Shown: piece after piece, positions 1 through 8,229 of the stretch
How the letters are laid out: the number at the start of each line of letters is the position of its first letter
How positions within the stretch are numbered: the first letter of the stretch is position 1
Origin: Caldilinea sp. CFX5
GTDB lineage: Bacteria; Chloroflexota; Anaerolineae; Caldilineales; Caldilineaceae
Direction of reading: 5' to 3'
NCBI GenBank assembly: GCA_021405325.1
Contig: QWII01000045.1
Coordinates: forward strand, 19,021 to 83,020
Length of the DNA: 64,000 bases
Notes under the pieces: model-generated
What the model was told of the DNA's origin: nothing
Database searches by the model: none
What the model saw: only the letters and a program-made list of their open reading frames with translations
Translations under genes and position numbers: made by a program

Positions 1-1
1 C

Positions 2-373
2 TATGTACAAAATCAGAAAACACTGGGGGAATATTATGCGGCGCTTGACGCGGGGCGCCTGCCGACCCTGCGTGGGGTGGCCTTGACTGCCGATGACCAA
101 CTCCGGCGCAGTGTGATTGTGGAGTTGATGTGTAACTTTGTCCTCCACAAGGCGCGGGTGGAAAAGCGCTACGGCATTGTCTTTGATGACTACTTTGCCG
201 ACGCCTTGCACCAACTCGAACCGCTGGCCGCCGATGGACTGCTGCACCTGGAACGGGACAAAGTGACTGTCACCAATGCCGGTCGCCTGCTCATCCGCAA
301 CATTGTCATGAATTTTGACGCCTATTTGAACAAGCAGGCGGAGCGCCAACCGCAATTTTCACGCACAGTGTAA
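2..373 (+). CDS. hemN: Oxygen-independent coproporphyrinogen III oxidase HemN, C-terminal part (5' end outside window)
   Basis: The reading frame is open from base 2 and ends at TAA 371-373, giving about 123 C-terminal residues. The fragment begins with a YVQNQKTLGEYYAAL-like stretch and ends with GRLLIRNIVMNFDAYL, both hallmarks of the HemN C-terminal domain. Full HemN is a cytosolic radical-SAM enzyme of about 450 residues that converts coproporphyrinogen III to protoporphyrinogen IX without oxygen. The radical-SAM CxxxCxxC part lies upstream of the window, so it cannot be checked here. An internal GTG at 77 gives a shorter ORF, but homology continues upstream of it, so the true start is outside. 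The gene ends just before a perfect hairpin and converges on the DUF4397 gene. The family call is firm. Confidence 0.9.
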   Translation, partial: YVQNQKTLGEYYAALDAGRLPTLRGVALTADDQLRRSVIVELMCNFVLHKARVEKRYGIVFDDYFADALHQLEPLAADGLLHLERDKVTVTNAGRLLIRNIVMNFDAYLNKQAERQPQFSRTV

Positions 374-390
374 GCTACGGGCGTCAGTAG

Positions 391-447
391 GCGGTAACGC
401 AAAGAAACCGGGGTTTTGGCAAAACCCCGGTTTCTTTGCGTTACCGC
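391..447. terminator. Perfect bidirectional hairpin between hemN and the DUF4397 gene
   Basis: Arms 391-417 and 421-447 are perfect 27-bp reverse complements with a GGC loop. The arms end in a T-run (plus strand) or A-run (minus strand) at the loop side rather than a U-tract after the stem. The right arm contains the stop codon (441-443) of the minus-strand gene. It probably ends transcription of both convergent genes. Confidence 0.75.
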
Positions 448-1004
448 ACAATAATCGGCAGATAGAAAAAGGTTCGCCCGGCGCGATCCACCAACAGCAC
501 ACTGGTCAACGGCTGGTTGCCGCCCCCAACGATCAGGAGCGTCAACGCCGCGCCGGATTGGAGGGTAAAGGGCGGCAGGTCGAGCATCCCTGTGCCGCAC
601 CCTGGCGTCGAAACTGTCCAGTCATAGGGGCCGGCCGGTAAGGGTTGGTAACCACTCTGTTCTAAATAGACCAAACCAGTGAAGCCGGTGACCGGCGCGC
701 CGGCTTGCGTACAAATATCAATCGCGGTGTCGGCAATATCGTTGTCAAAGGGCGCCAGGTGTAAAACCCGCACAAACCCCGTTCCCACAGTGGGTGGCGC
801 CGGCGGCGGCAAGGTGCCGCCGGGGGGAATCGTACCACGCGGCGCCGTTTGATTGAGCGGCGCCGCGTTGACCCACGATCCTGACTGACCGGCAAGAACC
901 AGCAAAAGGACAAAGAGCAACACAAAACAGAGCCCCCTACCAAAGCGATAGGGTACACAACGCATCAACAGGAATCGTTGTCGGTTCGCACTGATCATGG
1001 GCAT
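441..1004 (-). CDS. Secreted DUF4397-like domain protein
   Basis: This 187-residue protein has an N-terminal basic stretch and a hydrophobic signal segment (about residues 24-47, ending ..WVNAAP), then a Pro/Gly-rich linker. It is followed by a domain starting VRVLHLAPFDNDIADTAID, the pattern of DUF4397 (an extracytoplasmic beta-sandwich of unknown function, normally VRVVHASPDAPAVDV). The start is uncertain: ATG codons lie at residues 1, 3 and 14. The C-terminus is FFYLPIIVR, very like the C-terminus of the giant protein at 20837-31213 (LYLPVIRN). The stop codon lies inside the shared hairpin with hemN. Function unknown; export is well supported, the DUF4397 assignment moderately so. Confidence 0.7.
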   Translation of the reverse strand: MPMISANRQRFLLMRCVPYRFGRGLCFVLLFVLLLVLAGQSGSWVNAAPLNQTAPRGTIPPGGTLPPPAPPTVGTGFVRVLHLAPFDNDIADTAIDICTQAGAPVTGFTGLVYLEQSGYQPLPAGPYDWTVSTPGCGTGMLDLPPFTLQSGAALTLLIVGGGNQPLTSVLLVDRAGRTFFYLPIIVR

Positions 1005-1187
1005 CTCCTTTTAAACTAAATAACTAGATAATCCCATTATACATTTTTTCGGCACAGCGACAACTCTACCCGCTAAGTTGCGTTTAATTCACCTTTGGCC
1101 ATGTTTTGACAACCTAACCAATACCACTGATTTTTGTAATGATTCCCATATTAGATTTTTCTGCCGGTGGAGTTGGTGTATTGATAC

Positions 1188-1241
1188 GTGATGCGTGTTG
1201 CGTGGGCAGTGCCAAGTCACGGCTCACGCAGCACGCATCAC
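1188..1241. terminator. Hairpin covering the stop codon of the ABC binding-protein gene
   Basis: Arms 1188-1204 and 1225-1241 are 17 bp with one mismatch (gtgatgcgtg-type sequence). The right arm includes the TGA (1238-1240) of the minus-strand gene, so the last codons form part of the stem. It likely terminates that gene. Confidence 0.6.
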
Positions 1242-2953
1242 CGCACTGGTTCCACCTTCACCAGCGAACTCTGATCCTCCAACGCGATCACCCCTTGGTC
1301 GATGAGCCAGCCGGTGAAGCGGTCGGTGCGGTAGGCTTGGGCGTATTGGTTGTAGAAGGGGACAATGTAGACCACATCGTTGAAAACAATCGCCTGCATC
1401 TGCCGGACGAGTTCCTGACGGCGTTGCAGGTTAAGCTCGCGGACTTGCGCTTCGTAGAGTGCGTCATAGGCAGGATTGGCGTAGCCAGTCTCGCTGCTGC
1501 CGTTGGGGATCACCGAACTGGTCATCACTTTGAGCAGCAGATTGGGATCGGGGTCGGTGCTCCAGCCCCAGATGATCACATCATAGTCAAAGACGGGACA
1601 GCAGACGGCCAGCAGGGCGTCGGTGCTATAGGTTTGCGGTTCGACCTGGACGCCAATTTGGCGCCAAGTTTGGCTGAGGAGATCGGCCATGCGCGGGGCA
1701 TCGGCGGTATCGTCGGCCCAGTAGAGCCGAAAGTGTAAGGGTTGCGAACCGTCGGGCATTTCGCGCACGCCGTCGCCATCACTGTCGCGATAGCCGGCAT
1801 CTTCCAGCAGTTGGTTCGCCTTTGCCAGGTCAAAGGTATAGTCCACCAAATCATTGTTGAACCAGGTGGCCAGGCCATCGGGGATCAGCGTCAGCCCCGG
1901 CGTTCCCAACCCCAGGAGTAGAACGTCGATCATCTCCTGCTTGTTGGTGGCATGGGCCAACGCCTGGCGCACGGTGCGGTCGCGCAGGGCGGGGTGGCCG
2001 GTGCATTTGCCGCCGGCCGCGGTCGGGCAGTTGGCCGGGTCGATCTGGTTGAAAAAGATGTCGGCCAGCTCCGGCGACAGGGGTGGCCCGGTCACTAATT
2101 TGATGTTGTCGGCGTTGCGCAGGGTTGGGATGGCGGTCTTGGGCAACTCGGTGATCATGTCCACTTGACCGGTTTGCAACGCCTGCACCAACGTGTCAGC
2201 ATTGAGAAAATTCTGGAAAATAACCTCATCCACCTTGGCCTTTTCCCCAAAATAGTCCGGATTGGCCGCCAGATGGACAAAGGCGTTCTGCTCATAGCCG
2301 ACCAGTTTGAAGGGGCCACTGCCCACCATGTCGGCGTTGGCATATTCAACCGGCCCATTGCCCGCCAGCTTTGACCAGATATGCTCCGGCAGCACATAGA
2401 GCAGATACAACTGTAATTCCATGTTGGGGATCGGCTGTTCGAGGGTAATCACGACCGTCTGATCGTCAGGCGCTTCCACTTGTGACAGATGTTCGGCATA
2501 GGTGGAAAGATAGGGGAATTCGGGATGGTCGTGGTACAATCGGTAGGTGAAGGCAATGTCACGGGCCGTTAACGGTTCGCCGTCATGCCAAGTGATGCCG
2601 GGGCGGATATGATAGGTCCAGATCAGCCCGTCCGGCGAAGTCTCCACCCTTTCGGCCAGACTGAGGCGATAGGTGTTATCCAGATTCAGCTCATACATAG
2701 TGTCGTAGACCAGGTTAAAGATGGTGTAGGAATCGGTCAAAAACGCCATGGCCGGGTTCAACGTATCCGGCGAGCCTTTCCAGCCGATGCGCACCACTGC
2801 CGGCCCGCTCTCTGTCGCCTCGGTGGCGGATGGCGCTGTGCCGACAGCGCCGGCACAACCGGTGAGCAGGAGAAAGATCACAAGCGTAAGGGGGCGCCAA
2901 CGCAGAAAGCTCATTCGCATACGGGTCACCACTTTCCTGAGTAAGTCGTTCAT
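1238..2953 (-). CDS. ABC transporter substrate-binding lipoprotein, peptide/nickel family 5 (DppA/OppA-like)
   Basis: A lipobox (TLVIFLLLTGC) follows a basic N-terminus, so the mature protein is lipid-anchored outside the membrane. The body has the SBP_bac_5 pattern: PDTLNPAMAFLTDSYTIFNL, LSLAERVETSPDGLIWTYHI, WHDGEPLTARDIAFTYRL, VGSGPFKLVGY and RQALAHATNKQEMIDVLL. These proteins capture oligopeptides, nickel or sugars for an ABC permease. No permease or ATPase gene is adjacent, so it is an orphan binding protein or works with distant partners. The frame is open to 3076, but residues before 2953 come from a repeated palindrome and look non-coding. Starts at 2953 or 2920 (the latter preceded by aggaaag) are both possible. 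Substrate cannot be read from sequence. Confidence 0.9.
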   Translation of the reverse strand: MNDLLRKVVTRMRMSFLRWRPLTLVIFLLLTGCAGAVGTAPSATEATESGPAVVRIGWKGSPDTLNPAMAFLTDSYTIFNLVYDTMYELNLDNTYRLSLAERVETSPDGLIWTYHIRPGITWHDGEPLTARDIAFTYRLYHDHPEFPYLSTYAEHLSQVEAPDDQTVVITLEQPIPNMELQLYLLYVLPEHIWSKLAGNGPVEYANADMVGSGPFKLVGYEQNAFVHLAANPDYFGEKAKVDEVIFQNFLNADTLVQALQTGQVDMITELPKTAIPTLRNADNIKLVTGPPLSPELADIFFNQIDPANCPTAAGGKCTGHPALRDRTVRQALAHATNKQEMIDVLLLGLGTPGLTLIPDGLATWFNNDLVDYTFDLAKANQLLEDAGYRDSDGDGVREMPDGSQPLHFRLYWADDTADAPRMADLLSQTWRQIGVQVEPQTYSTDALLAVCCPVFDYDVIIWGWSTDPDPNLLLKVMTSSVIPNGSSETGYANPAYDALYEAQVRELNLQRRQELVRQMQAIVFNDVVYIVPFYNQYAQAYRTDRFTGWLIDQGVIALEDQSSLVKVEPVR

Positions 2954-2978
2954 TTGTATGGTTAGAGTTGGTTGGTAG

Positions 2979-3053
2979 GTTGGTTTCGACAAGCTCAACC
3001 AACGGTGATCGAGCTTGTCGAAACCAACGGTGGTTGAGCTTGTCGAAATCACC
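2979..3053. repeat. gagcttgtcgaaa palindromic repeat, three copies
   Basis: Copies at 2979-2996 (inverted), 3011-3028 and 3036-3053 share gagcttgtcgaaa; the first two form a perfect 18-bp inverted repeat. A fourth copy of the core is at 36187-36197, inside the histidine kinase gene. It lies between divergent genes (binding protein and NTT-HEAT-cNMP), so it may affect their promoters. I see no convincing -35/-10 pair here. Confidence 0.7.
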
Positions 3054-3111
3054 GAATCAACCAAAAAAATCTGCATTGATTGTACCGCATCGCTGCGGCT
3101 TGCACTAAACT

Positions 3112-6100
3112 ATGTTGACGCGCAAATTGTTAACCTTTGTGGATCTGCGGGCGGGCGAAGGCTATCTGGTCGGGCTGATTGTCGGCTACACCTTCTGCTC
3201 CTACGCCACCGATCTGCTGATCTACACCACCGCCTACACCCTGTTTCTCAACGCGTTTGACGCACAACGCTTACCTTACATTTATATTGGCGTCAGCCTC
3301 GGCACGGTTTTGCTCGCCGCCCTCTATCTACGCCTGAATCAGCGCTATACCCTGGCGCAACTGCTGGCGGGCCAATCTGCGCTCCTCTTGCTGACCATTA
3401 TCGGCTACCGCAGCGGGCTGAGTTTTGCGCCGAATCGCTGGTTGCTCTTTAGCTTGCCGGTCTGGTATGGGGTGGTCAATGCACTGCTCTATCTGACCTA
3501 CTGGAACCTTGTGGGGCGGCTCTTCAACCTGCAACAGGGGAAGCGGCTCTTTGGCCTCTTTGGCGCCGCTACCCAGATCACGGGGCTGTTGGTTGGCTTT
3601 CTCACCCCCGGCCTGGTGATGCTCGTCGGCCCGCCCAATCTCTTGTGGATTGCGGCAGTAACGACTGGCGGCGCCCTCGCCTTTCTGATGACGCTGATCC
3701 GGCAGAATGCAGCTCTGTCAATCCTAGAACCGGCGGCAGACGAAATTGAGCCAACCAATCAGCCCCCCCCTCTCCCCTTGCGAAGCGAATCTTATGTCCA
3801 GCTCATCTTTGTCCTCTTGACCTGCTATGCCCTCGGCGCCTACTTTATTGATAACATTTTTTACAATCGGGTTGAAAGCCACTTTGCCGATGCAAACGCG
3901 ATGGCCGGCTTTCTGGGCCTCTTTAACGGCGTCAACAGTGGGTTAAGTTTGCTGGTCCAGCTTTGGCTCGCCAATCGCCTGCTCAACCGCTATGGTGTGC
4001 GCGCTATGGTCATGCTGACGCCGCTCCTCCTCACCGTGGGCATGTTGCTCTTTGTCATGACCGGCCTGACGTTGGGCGCAACAGCGCAGCTCTTCTGGCT
4101 GATCACCCTGATCTACCTGGTTATGCAGGTGCTGGCGGATACCGATAATACTGCCGCCAATCTGCTCTATCAGCCCTTGCCCGCCGGGCTGCGCACCCGT
4201 CTACAAACCATTGCTGACGGCATCGTCTCCCCCAGCGCCGTGGGGCTGACCGGCCTCCTTTTGCTCCTGTTGACGGAATTCTTCCAGGCAACGGTTTTGC
4301 AGCTTGCTGCTGTTGCCCTGCCCATCCTGGCGGGGTGGGCGCTGGCCGGTTGGGCGTTGGGGCGTGGCTACGGGCAACGGGTGCAGCAAGCGCTGCGCCA
4401 GCGGTTGATTCAGGGGCAGCGCACTTTTATCCCCGATCACGATAGCCTGGCGATTATCCGGCAGAATCTGAGCAACCCCCAACCCGGCGCCGCGCTCTAT
4501 GCGCTGGATCTGCTGGCGGCGGCGGATAGTCGTGCCTTGGCGCAGGCCTTGCCGCAACTGCTCAACCATCCCAGTGCGCCGGTGCGCCTGGAAGCGTTGC
4601 AGCGTTTGGAGCGGGTGGATGATGCCGATGCCCTGCCGCTGCTTCGCCACTGTTATGCCACTGACGTTGAACCGACTGTCCGTCATGCCGCGTTGCGCGC
4701 CCTGGCCGCACTCGGCGGTTTGACCCACCTGGACGAGATGGAAGGGTATCTCCAATCGCCCGATCTCGACCAGCGGCAAAGCGTGTTGGTGGGGCTGTTG
4801 CGCAGCGGCGATCTGGATGCCATCCTGACGGTTGGCGAGGCGCTGGGCCGGCTCATCCAATCGCCGGAACGAGCAGAACGGTTACTGGCGGCGCGTCTGC
4901 TTGGCGAAAGCGGCGTCACCAGCTTCTACCGTCCCTTGTTGCGCTTGATTCACGACCCAGATCTGGCCGTGCAACGCGCGGCCTTGATCGCCGCCGGTAA
5001 GTTGCAGCAGCCCAAGCTCTGGCCGGCCGTCATGGTCGCGCTGCGTGACCCTCAAACGCGTGCGGCGGCCCACCGGGCGCTCTCGCTCGCTGGGGAAGCG
5101 GCCTTGCCTTACCTCAACCAGGCGCTAACGGAATGCCGCCAGGCCACGCTGTCGCCGACTTACCAGGAACGGCGCTTTCTCGTTGAAATCGTGCGCTTGT
5201 TTGGCCGGATACGCACCCAAGCCGCAAGCGCGAGCCTAGTATCACTGCTGAGCTACCCGGACCGCCAGGTGCACACCCAGCTTTTGTACACCTTGCAGCA
5301 ACGCGGCTACCAGGCCACGAGCGCCACGCGGCCGCTCATCGAAGCGCAATTGCAGGCGGAACTAGCCCACGCCGCCTGGACACTGGCCGGGCTGGTTGAC
5401 CTGGCACAGGAAGGCGGGGCATCGCCAGTCGATCTGGTGCGGAGGGCGCTGCTCAACAGCTTGACCCAACAGCGGGTCCGGCTCTTCTTTTGGCTGACCT
5501 TGCTCGATGATAACCCGGCGCTGGCGCCGCTGCGCGATCTCTTTGGGGTCGGTCAGGGCTATTACCGTCAGCTTTCGGCGGAGCAACGAGCCTATGCCCT
5601 CGAAACCCTCGATCTGGTGGCGCCCAAAGCCGTCACTCGCCACCTGCTCCCCTTGTTGGATGAACTGCCACTCGACCAGCAATATGCGCGGTTGGCCGGC
5701 GCCTTCCCGCAACCGACGCTGACTGGCCCGGAGCGGTTGCAGACGATTCTGACCGGCGCCGCCGCTTGGGTAGACTCCTGGCTACGGGCGGTAGCGCTCT
5801 ATAGCGCTGCCACCATGACCAACGCCGCTGCGGAAGCGGCGCCGGCATTGCGTAGCGCCGCCACGAGCCTTTGCGCCACCGCCGATCCGTTACTGTGCGA
5901 AACCGCAACCTGGGCGCAGCGGCGCCTGACCGTGACCACCCCAATCCACCAGCCGGCCCCACCGGTCGAACAGGGAGAAACGACCATGCTACTCACCATT
6001 GAAAAAGTGATGATCTTGAAAACCGTCGATATTTTTGCCGACACCCCGGACGAGATTCTGGTTGAAGTGGCGCTGCTGCTCAAAGAGATGGCGCTGCCGG

Positions 6101-6447
6101 CCGGCGTGCTAATCTTTGAAAAAGGGGCGCCGGGCGATAGCATGTATCTGATCGTCGAAGGGGAGGTGGAAGCCTATGATGGCGCCCATGTCTTCACCCG
6201 GATGGGCGCCCGCGAAGTCTTTGGCGAAATGGCCCTGCTGGATGGTGAACCGCGCACCGCCTCGATCCGCACCACCCAACCCACCCAACTCCTGCGGCTG
6301 GAGCAGGAGCCGTTTTATGAGCTGATGGATGATCGCATTGAAATTGCGCGCGGCATCATCCATGTGCTGTTGCAACGGCTACGCTTGCGCACGAATGATG
6401 TTCACAACTTGTTGGCGCAGTTGGATGAAATGCAAGCAGCTCAATAA
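3112..6447 (+). CDS. NTT-like (Npt1/Npt2, MFS-fold) transporter fused to HEAT repeats and a C-terminal cyclic-nucleotide-binding domain
   Basis: Three parts are visible in 1111 residues. Residues 1 to about 430 hold about twelve hydrophobic segments with the NTT-like string YTLFLNAFDAQRLPYIYIGV; NTT proteins exchange nucleotides such as ATP/ADP across the inner membrane. Residues about 450-930 are alpha-helical HEAT-type repeats (for example LPQLLNHPSAPVRLEALQRL). Residues 959-1111 are a cNMP-binding domain with a canonical phosphate cassette, GEMALLDGEPRTASI, and no helix-turn-helix. NTT-HEAT-cNMP fusions are known in free-living bacteria; real substrates are mostly untested. A paralogue lies at 8211-10994, with its cNMP part as a separate gene. 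The HD protein follows after 14 bp. There is no clear Shine-Dalgarno before 3112. Confidence 0.85.
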   Translation: MLTRKLLTFVDLRAGEGYLVGLIVGYTFCSYATDLLIYTTAYTLFLNAFDAQRLPYIYIGVSLGTVLLAALYLRLNQRYTLAQLLAGQSALLLLTIIGYRSGLSFAPNRWLLFSLPVWYGVVNALLYLTYWNLVGRLFNLQQGKRLFGLFGAATQITGLLVGFLTPGLVMLVGPPNLLWIAAVTTGGALAFLMTLIRQNAALSILEPAADEIEPTNQPPPLPLRSESYVQLIFVLLTCYALGAYFIDNIFYNRVESHFADANAMAGFLGLFNGVNSGLSLLVQLWLANRLLNRYGVRAMVMLTPLLLTVGMLLFVMTGLTLGATAQLFWLITLIYLVMQVLADTDNTAANLLYQPLPAGLRTRLQTIADGIVSPSAVGLTGLLLLLLTEFFQATVLQLAAVALPILAGWALAGWALGRGYGQRVQQALRQRLIQGQRTFIPDHDSLAIIRQNLSNPQPGAALYALDLLAAADSRALAQALPQLLNHPSAPVRLEALQRLERVDDADALPLLRHCYATDVEPTVRHAALRALAALGGLTHLDEMEGYLQSPDLDQRQSVLVGLLRSGDLDAILTVGEALGRLIQSPERAERLLAARLLGESGVTSFYRPLLRLIHDPDLAVQRAALIAAGKLQQPKLWPAVMVALRDPQTRAAAHRALSLAGEAALPYLNQALTECRQATLSPTYQERRFLVEIVRLFGRIRTQAASASLVSLLSYPDRQVHTQLLYTLQQRGYQATSATRPLIEAQLQAELAHAAWTLAGLVDLAQEGGASPVDLVRRALLNSLTQQRVRLFFWLTLLDDNPALAPLRDLFGVGQGYYRQLSAEQRAYALETLDLVAPKAVTRHLLPLLDELPLDQQYARLAGAFPQPTLTGPERLQTILTGAAAWVDSWLRAVALYSAATMTNAAAEAAPALRSAATSLCATADPLLCETATWAQRRLTVTTPIHQPAPPVEQGETTMLLTIEKVMILKTVDIFADTPDEILVEVALLLKEMALPAGVLIFEKGAPGDSMYLIVEGEVEAYDGAHVFTRMGAREVFGEMALLDGEPRTASIRTTQPTQLLRLEQEPFYELMDDRIEIARGIIHVLLQRLRLRTNDVHNLLAQLDEMQAAQ
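5972..5988 (+). promoter_or_regulatory. Internal ribosome-binding site and ATG before the cNMP domain
   Basis: Inside the fused gene, agggaga (5972-5978) stands 7 bases before an in-frame ATG at 5986. Translation from here would give a free 153-residue cNMP protein starting MLLTIEKV. The stand-alone paralogue at 11001-11444 starts with the same eight residues. Internal initiation is inference. Confidence 0.45.
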
Positions 6448-6461
6448 CAATAGGATAAACA

Positions 6462-8189
6462 ATGGTTCTGAATCAATATCTGTCGGCGCACCTCCGGGAA
6501 CGGATCGAAGAAGAGTTTTACGCCAGGGTGAACGAACAGGCGCGCCTGGCGACCTTGTTGCGCGACCCCGCCTTCCAAGCGGCGCCGGAACGGCATGTGG
6601 GCCTCTTTTCGGATCATGGCGTTGTCCATGTGCGCGATGTTGCCCAGCAAATTTTGACGGTGTTGGATCGTGTGCATGGCGTGTTGATCCCCCGTCGTTC
6701 TCCCGAACGCTTTCGGCTGATGCAAGGCTATGGCGTGCTGCTCGCCTACTTTCATGACATTGGCATGGCTGACACCTCCGCTTTTGGTCGCGCCATGCAC
6801 CCGGAATTTGCCGCCCAAGCGCTCTTCCGCCCAGAGAATGAGGCATTGATTGAGGCGATCTGGCAGGAGAACAGTGGCGGGCTGGCCGCCTGGCTGACCC
6901 AATGGTGCGCCGCCGGTTACTTACCGGGGCCGCCCCAACTCCGGCTACGCGAATTATTGGCGCTGACCGTTTGTCATAGCAAGAGTAAAGCGCCGATTGC
7001 CGTTTTGAATGATCGCGGGCGCTTACGGACGTTGTTGTTGACGGTGATTGGGGTCGATCTGGCGACCCTCTATGCACAACAGCGGCAGACCGTTGCCCAG
7101 GCGCCGCCCCCATTCACAGTCGATCTGCGGCGCTATTACCCCGCCTTTCCAACCGATGCCTTTTCGTGGTTGGTATCATGTCAGCCGGAGGTGATGGCGT
7201 TAGCCGACGATCTGATCGACACCGTGCGCGCCCTGCGCTGCGCCGATGCGCTCCGCCAGCGCGGCACGGTGTTGCGCACCTCCGGCGGCTACGAAATCTT
7301 TATGGATCAAGCGTCGGCGCGGGCGGTTGTCGCGCTGACCATGCCGGCGAGTCAGCTCTTCTTTTTGGAGAGCAACGACCCGATCAGCGCCGGTGAAGCC
7401 AATATTGCCGGCAGCGAATTGGATGGCGCCTGTGACCTGCGCATTGCCTTTCACCGGGGGCACTTTACGAATCCCGGCGCCACGGAATATGCGGTTGCCT
7501 GTGCCGCGCATATTGTTGATGATATTCAACAGGATGTGATCGAAAGCTTTGTTCGTCCGCTTGATGACCCACTGACCGCCGACCGCAAACCGGCCGCCGC
7601 CATCCGCATTCTCCTCGAAGAGACCGATGACCAGATCGATTTTGTTGAACGGGTGTACGCACACCTCTGTCAACGGACGCCGGCGCTGGCCGCCAAAGTG
7701 CAGGTTGCCCCCTCCTTGCAACAGGCGCCGGCCGTGGAGCGGACGCGCTATCTGGCCGCGCCACCATTGGCCTGGACGCCCGCCCAGTGTCAAACTTTTC
7801 TGGCGCAGGTGGCGGCGACTGGTTATCGCACCGAAACCATTGACCTGACCGACGCTTTCGCTCATGTGAAGCTGATCACCCTGGCCGCTGGTGAAATTCT
7901 TGTGGAAAGCGATGCGCCGGCAGCCTTTGTCTATGTGCCGCTCCAACCGGGGTTGCGCATCTTCCCGCTGGGCGGCTACACGGCGCTGCCGGCGCAACCG
8001 TGGATGCCGCTGGGCGTTACCGGCGTCATTCGCGGCGCCGGTCGCAACGCCACCATTCGCGCCGAAGCGTCTGTCCAACTGCTCGTGATCCCCAAAATGG
8101 TCTACCTCAAGTACTGGCATCGCCCCTATACACTGGCGTCGTTTCTAGCCTATATGAAAACAACAAAACCGCTTGACGCGAGTCCCTGA
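6462..8189 (+). CDS. HD-domain phosphohydrolase with degenerate C-terminal cNMP-like domain
   Basis: The metal-binding HD motif is present: FSDHGVVHVRDV, then YFHDIGMAD, then extra histidines (HPEFAA, VCHSKSK) and a distal Asp in RALRCADALR. HD enzymes typically cleave phosphodiester or phosphate bonds, often in nucleotide signals. There is no GYP motif. The last 120 residues resemble a cyclic-nucleotide-binding barrel, with AAGEILVESDAPAAFVYVPL and GAGRNATIRAEASVQLLVI in the places of the usual VFREGDPADxxYxI and PRSATVxAxxD; the cassette Gly-Glu is missing. The gene starts 14 bp after the transporter fusion with aggat upstream, so they are probably co-transcribed. A role in setting the level of the nucleotide sensed next door is inferred. 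The C-terminal LDASP is encoded by the terminator palindrome. Confidence 0.75.
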   Translation: MVLNQYLSAHLRERIEEEFYARVNEQARLATLLRDPAFQAAPERHVGLFSDHGVVHVRDVAQQILTVLDRVHGVLIPRRSPERFRLMQGYGVLLAYFHDIGMADTSAFGRAMHPEFAAQALFRPENEALIEAIWQENSGGLAAWLTQWCAAGYLPGPPQLRLRELLALTVCHSKSKAPIAVLNDRGRLRTLLLTVIGVDLATLYAQQRQTVAQAPPPFTVDLRRYYPAFPTDAFSWLVSCQPEVMALADDLIDTVRALRCADALRQRGTVLRTSGGYEIFMDQASARAVVALTMPASQLFFLESNDPISAGEANIAGSELDGACDLRIAFHRGHFTNPGATEYAVACAAHIVDDIQQDVIESFVRPLDDPLTADRKPAAAIRILLEETDDQIDFVERVYAHLCQRTPALAAKVQVAPSLQQAPAVERTRYLAAPPLAWTPAQCQTFLAQVAATGYRTETIDLTDAFAHVKLITLAAGEILVESDAPAAFVYVPLQPGLRIFPLGGYTALPAQPWMPLGVTGVIRGAGRNATIRAEASVQLLVIPKMVYLKYWHRPYTLASFLAYMKTTKPLDASP

Positions 8190-8229
8190 CTCGCAACTGG
8201 CTGGGGCGAGTCACGGACTCGCGTCGAGC
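8171..8229. terminator. Palindrome shared by the 3' ends of two convergent genes
   Basis: Arms 8171-8194 and 8206-8229 are 24 bp with two mismatches and contain gcgagtcacggactcgc. The stem carries the final codons of both genes: the plus gene ends in the left arm region and the minus gene in the right arm. Because the arms are inverted copies, both proteins end in LDASP. The same core recurs at 19811-19879. Confidence 0.75.

Noticed and set aside
322..600. 92-residue minus ORF across the hemN hairpin
   Set aside because: It overlaps two supported genes and is partly translated from the palindrome.
1139..1738. 199-residue plus-strand ORF
   Set aside because: It lies opposite the well-supported binding-protein gene and shows no family pattern.
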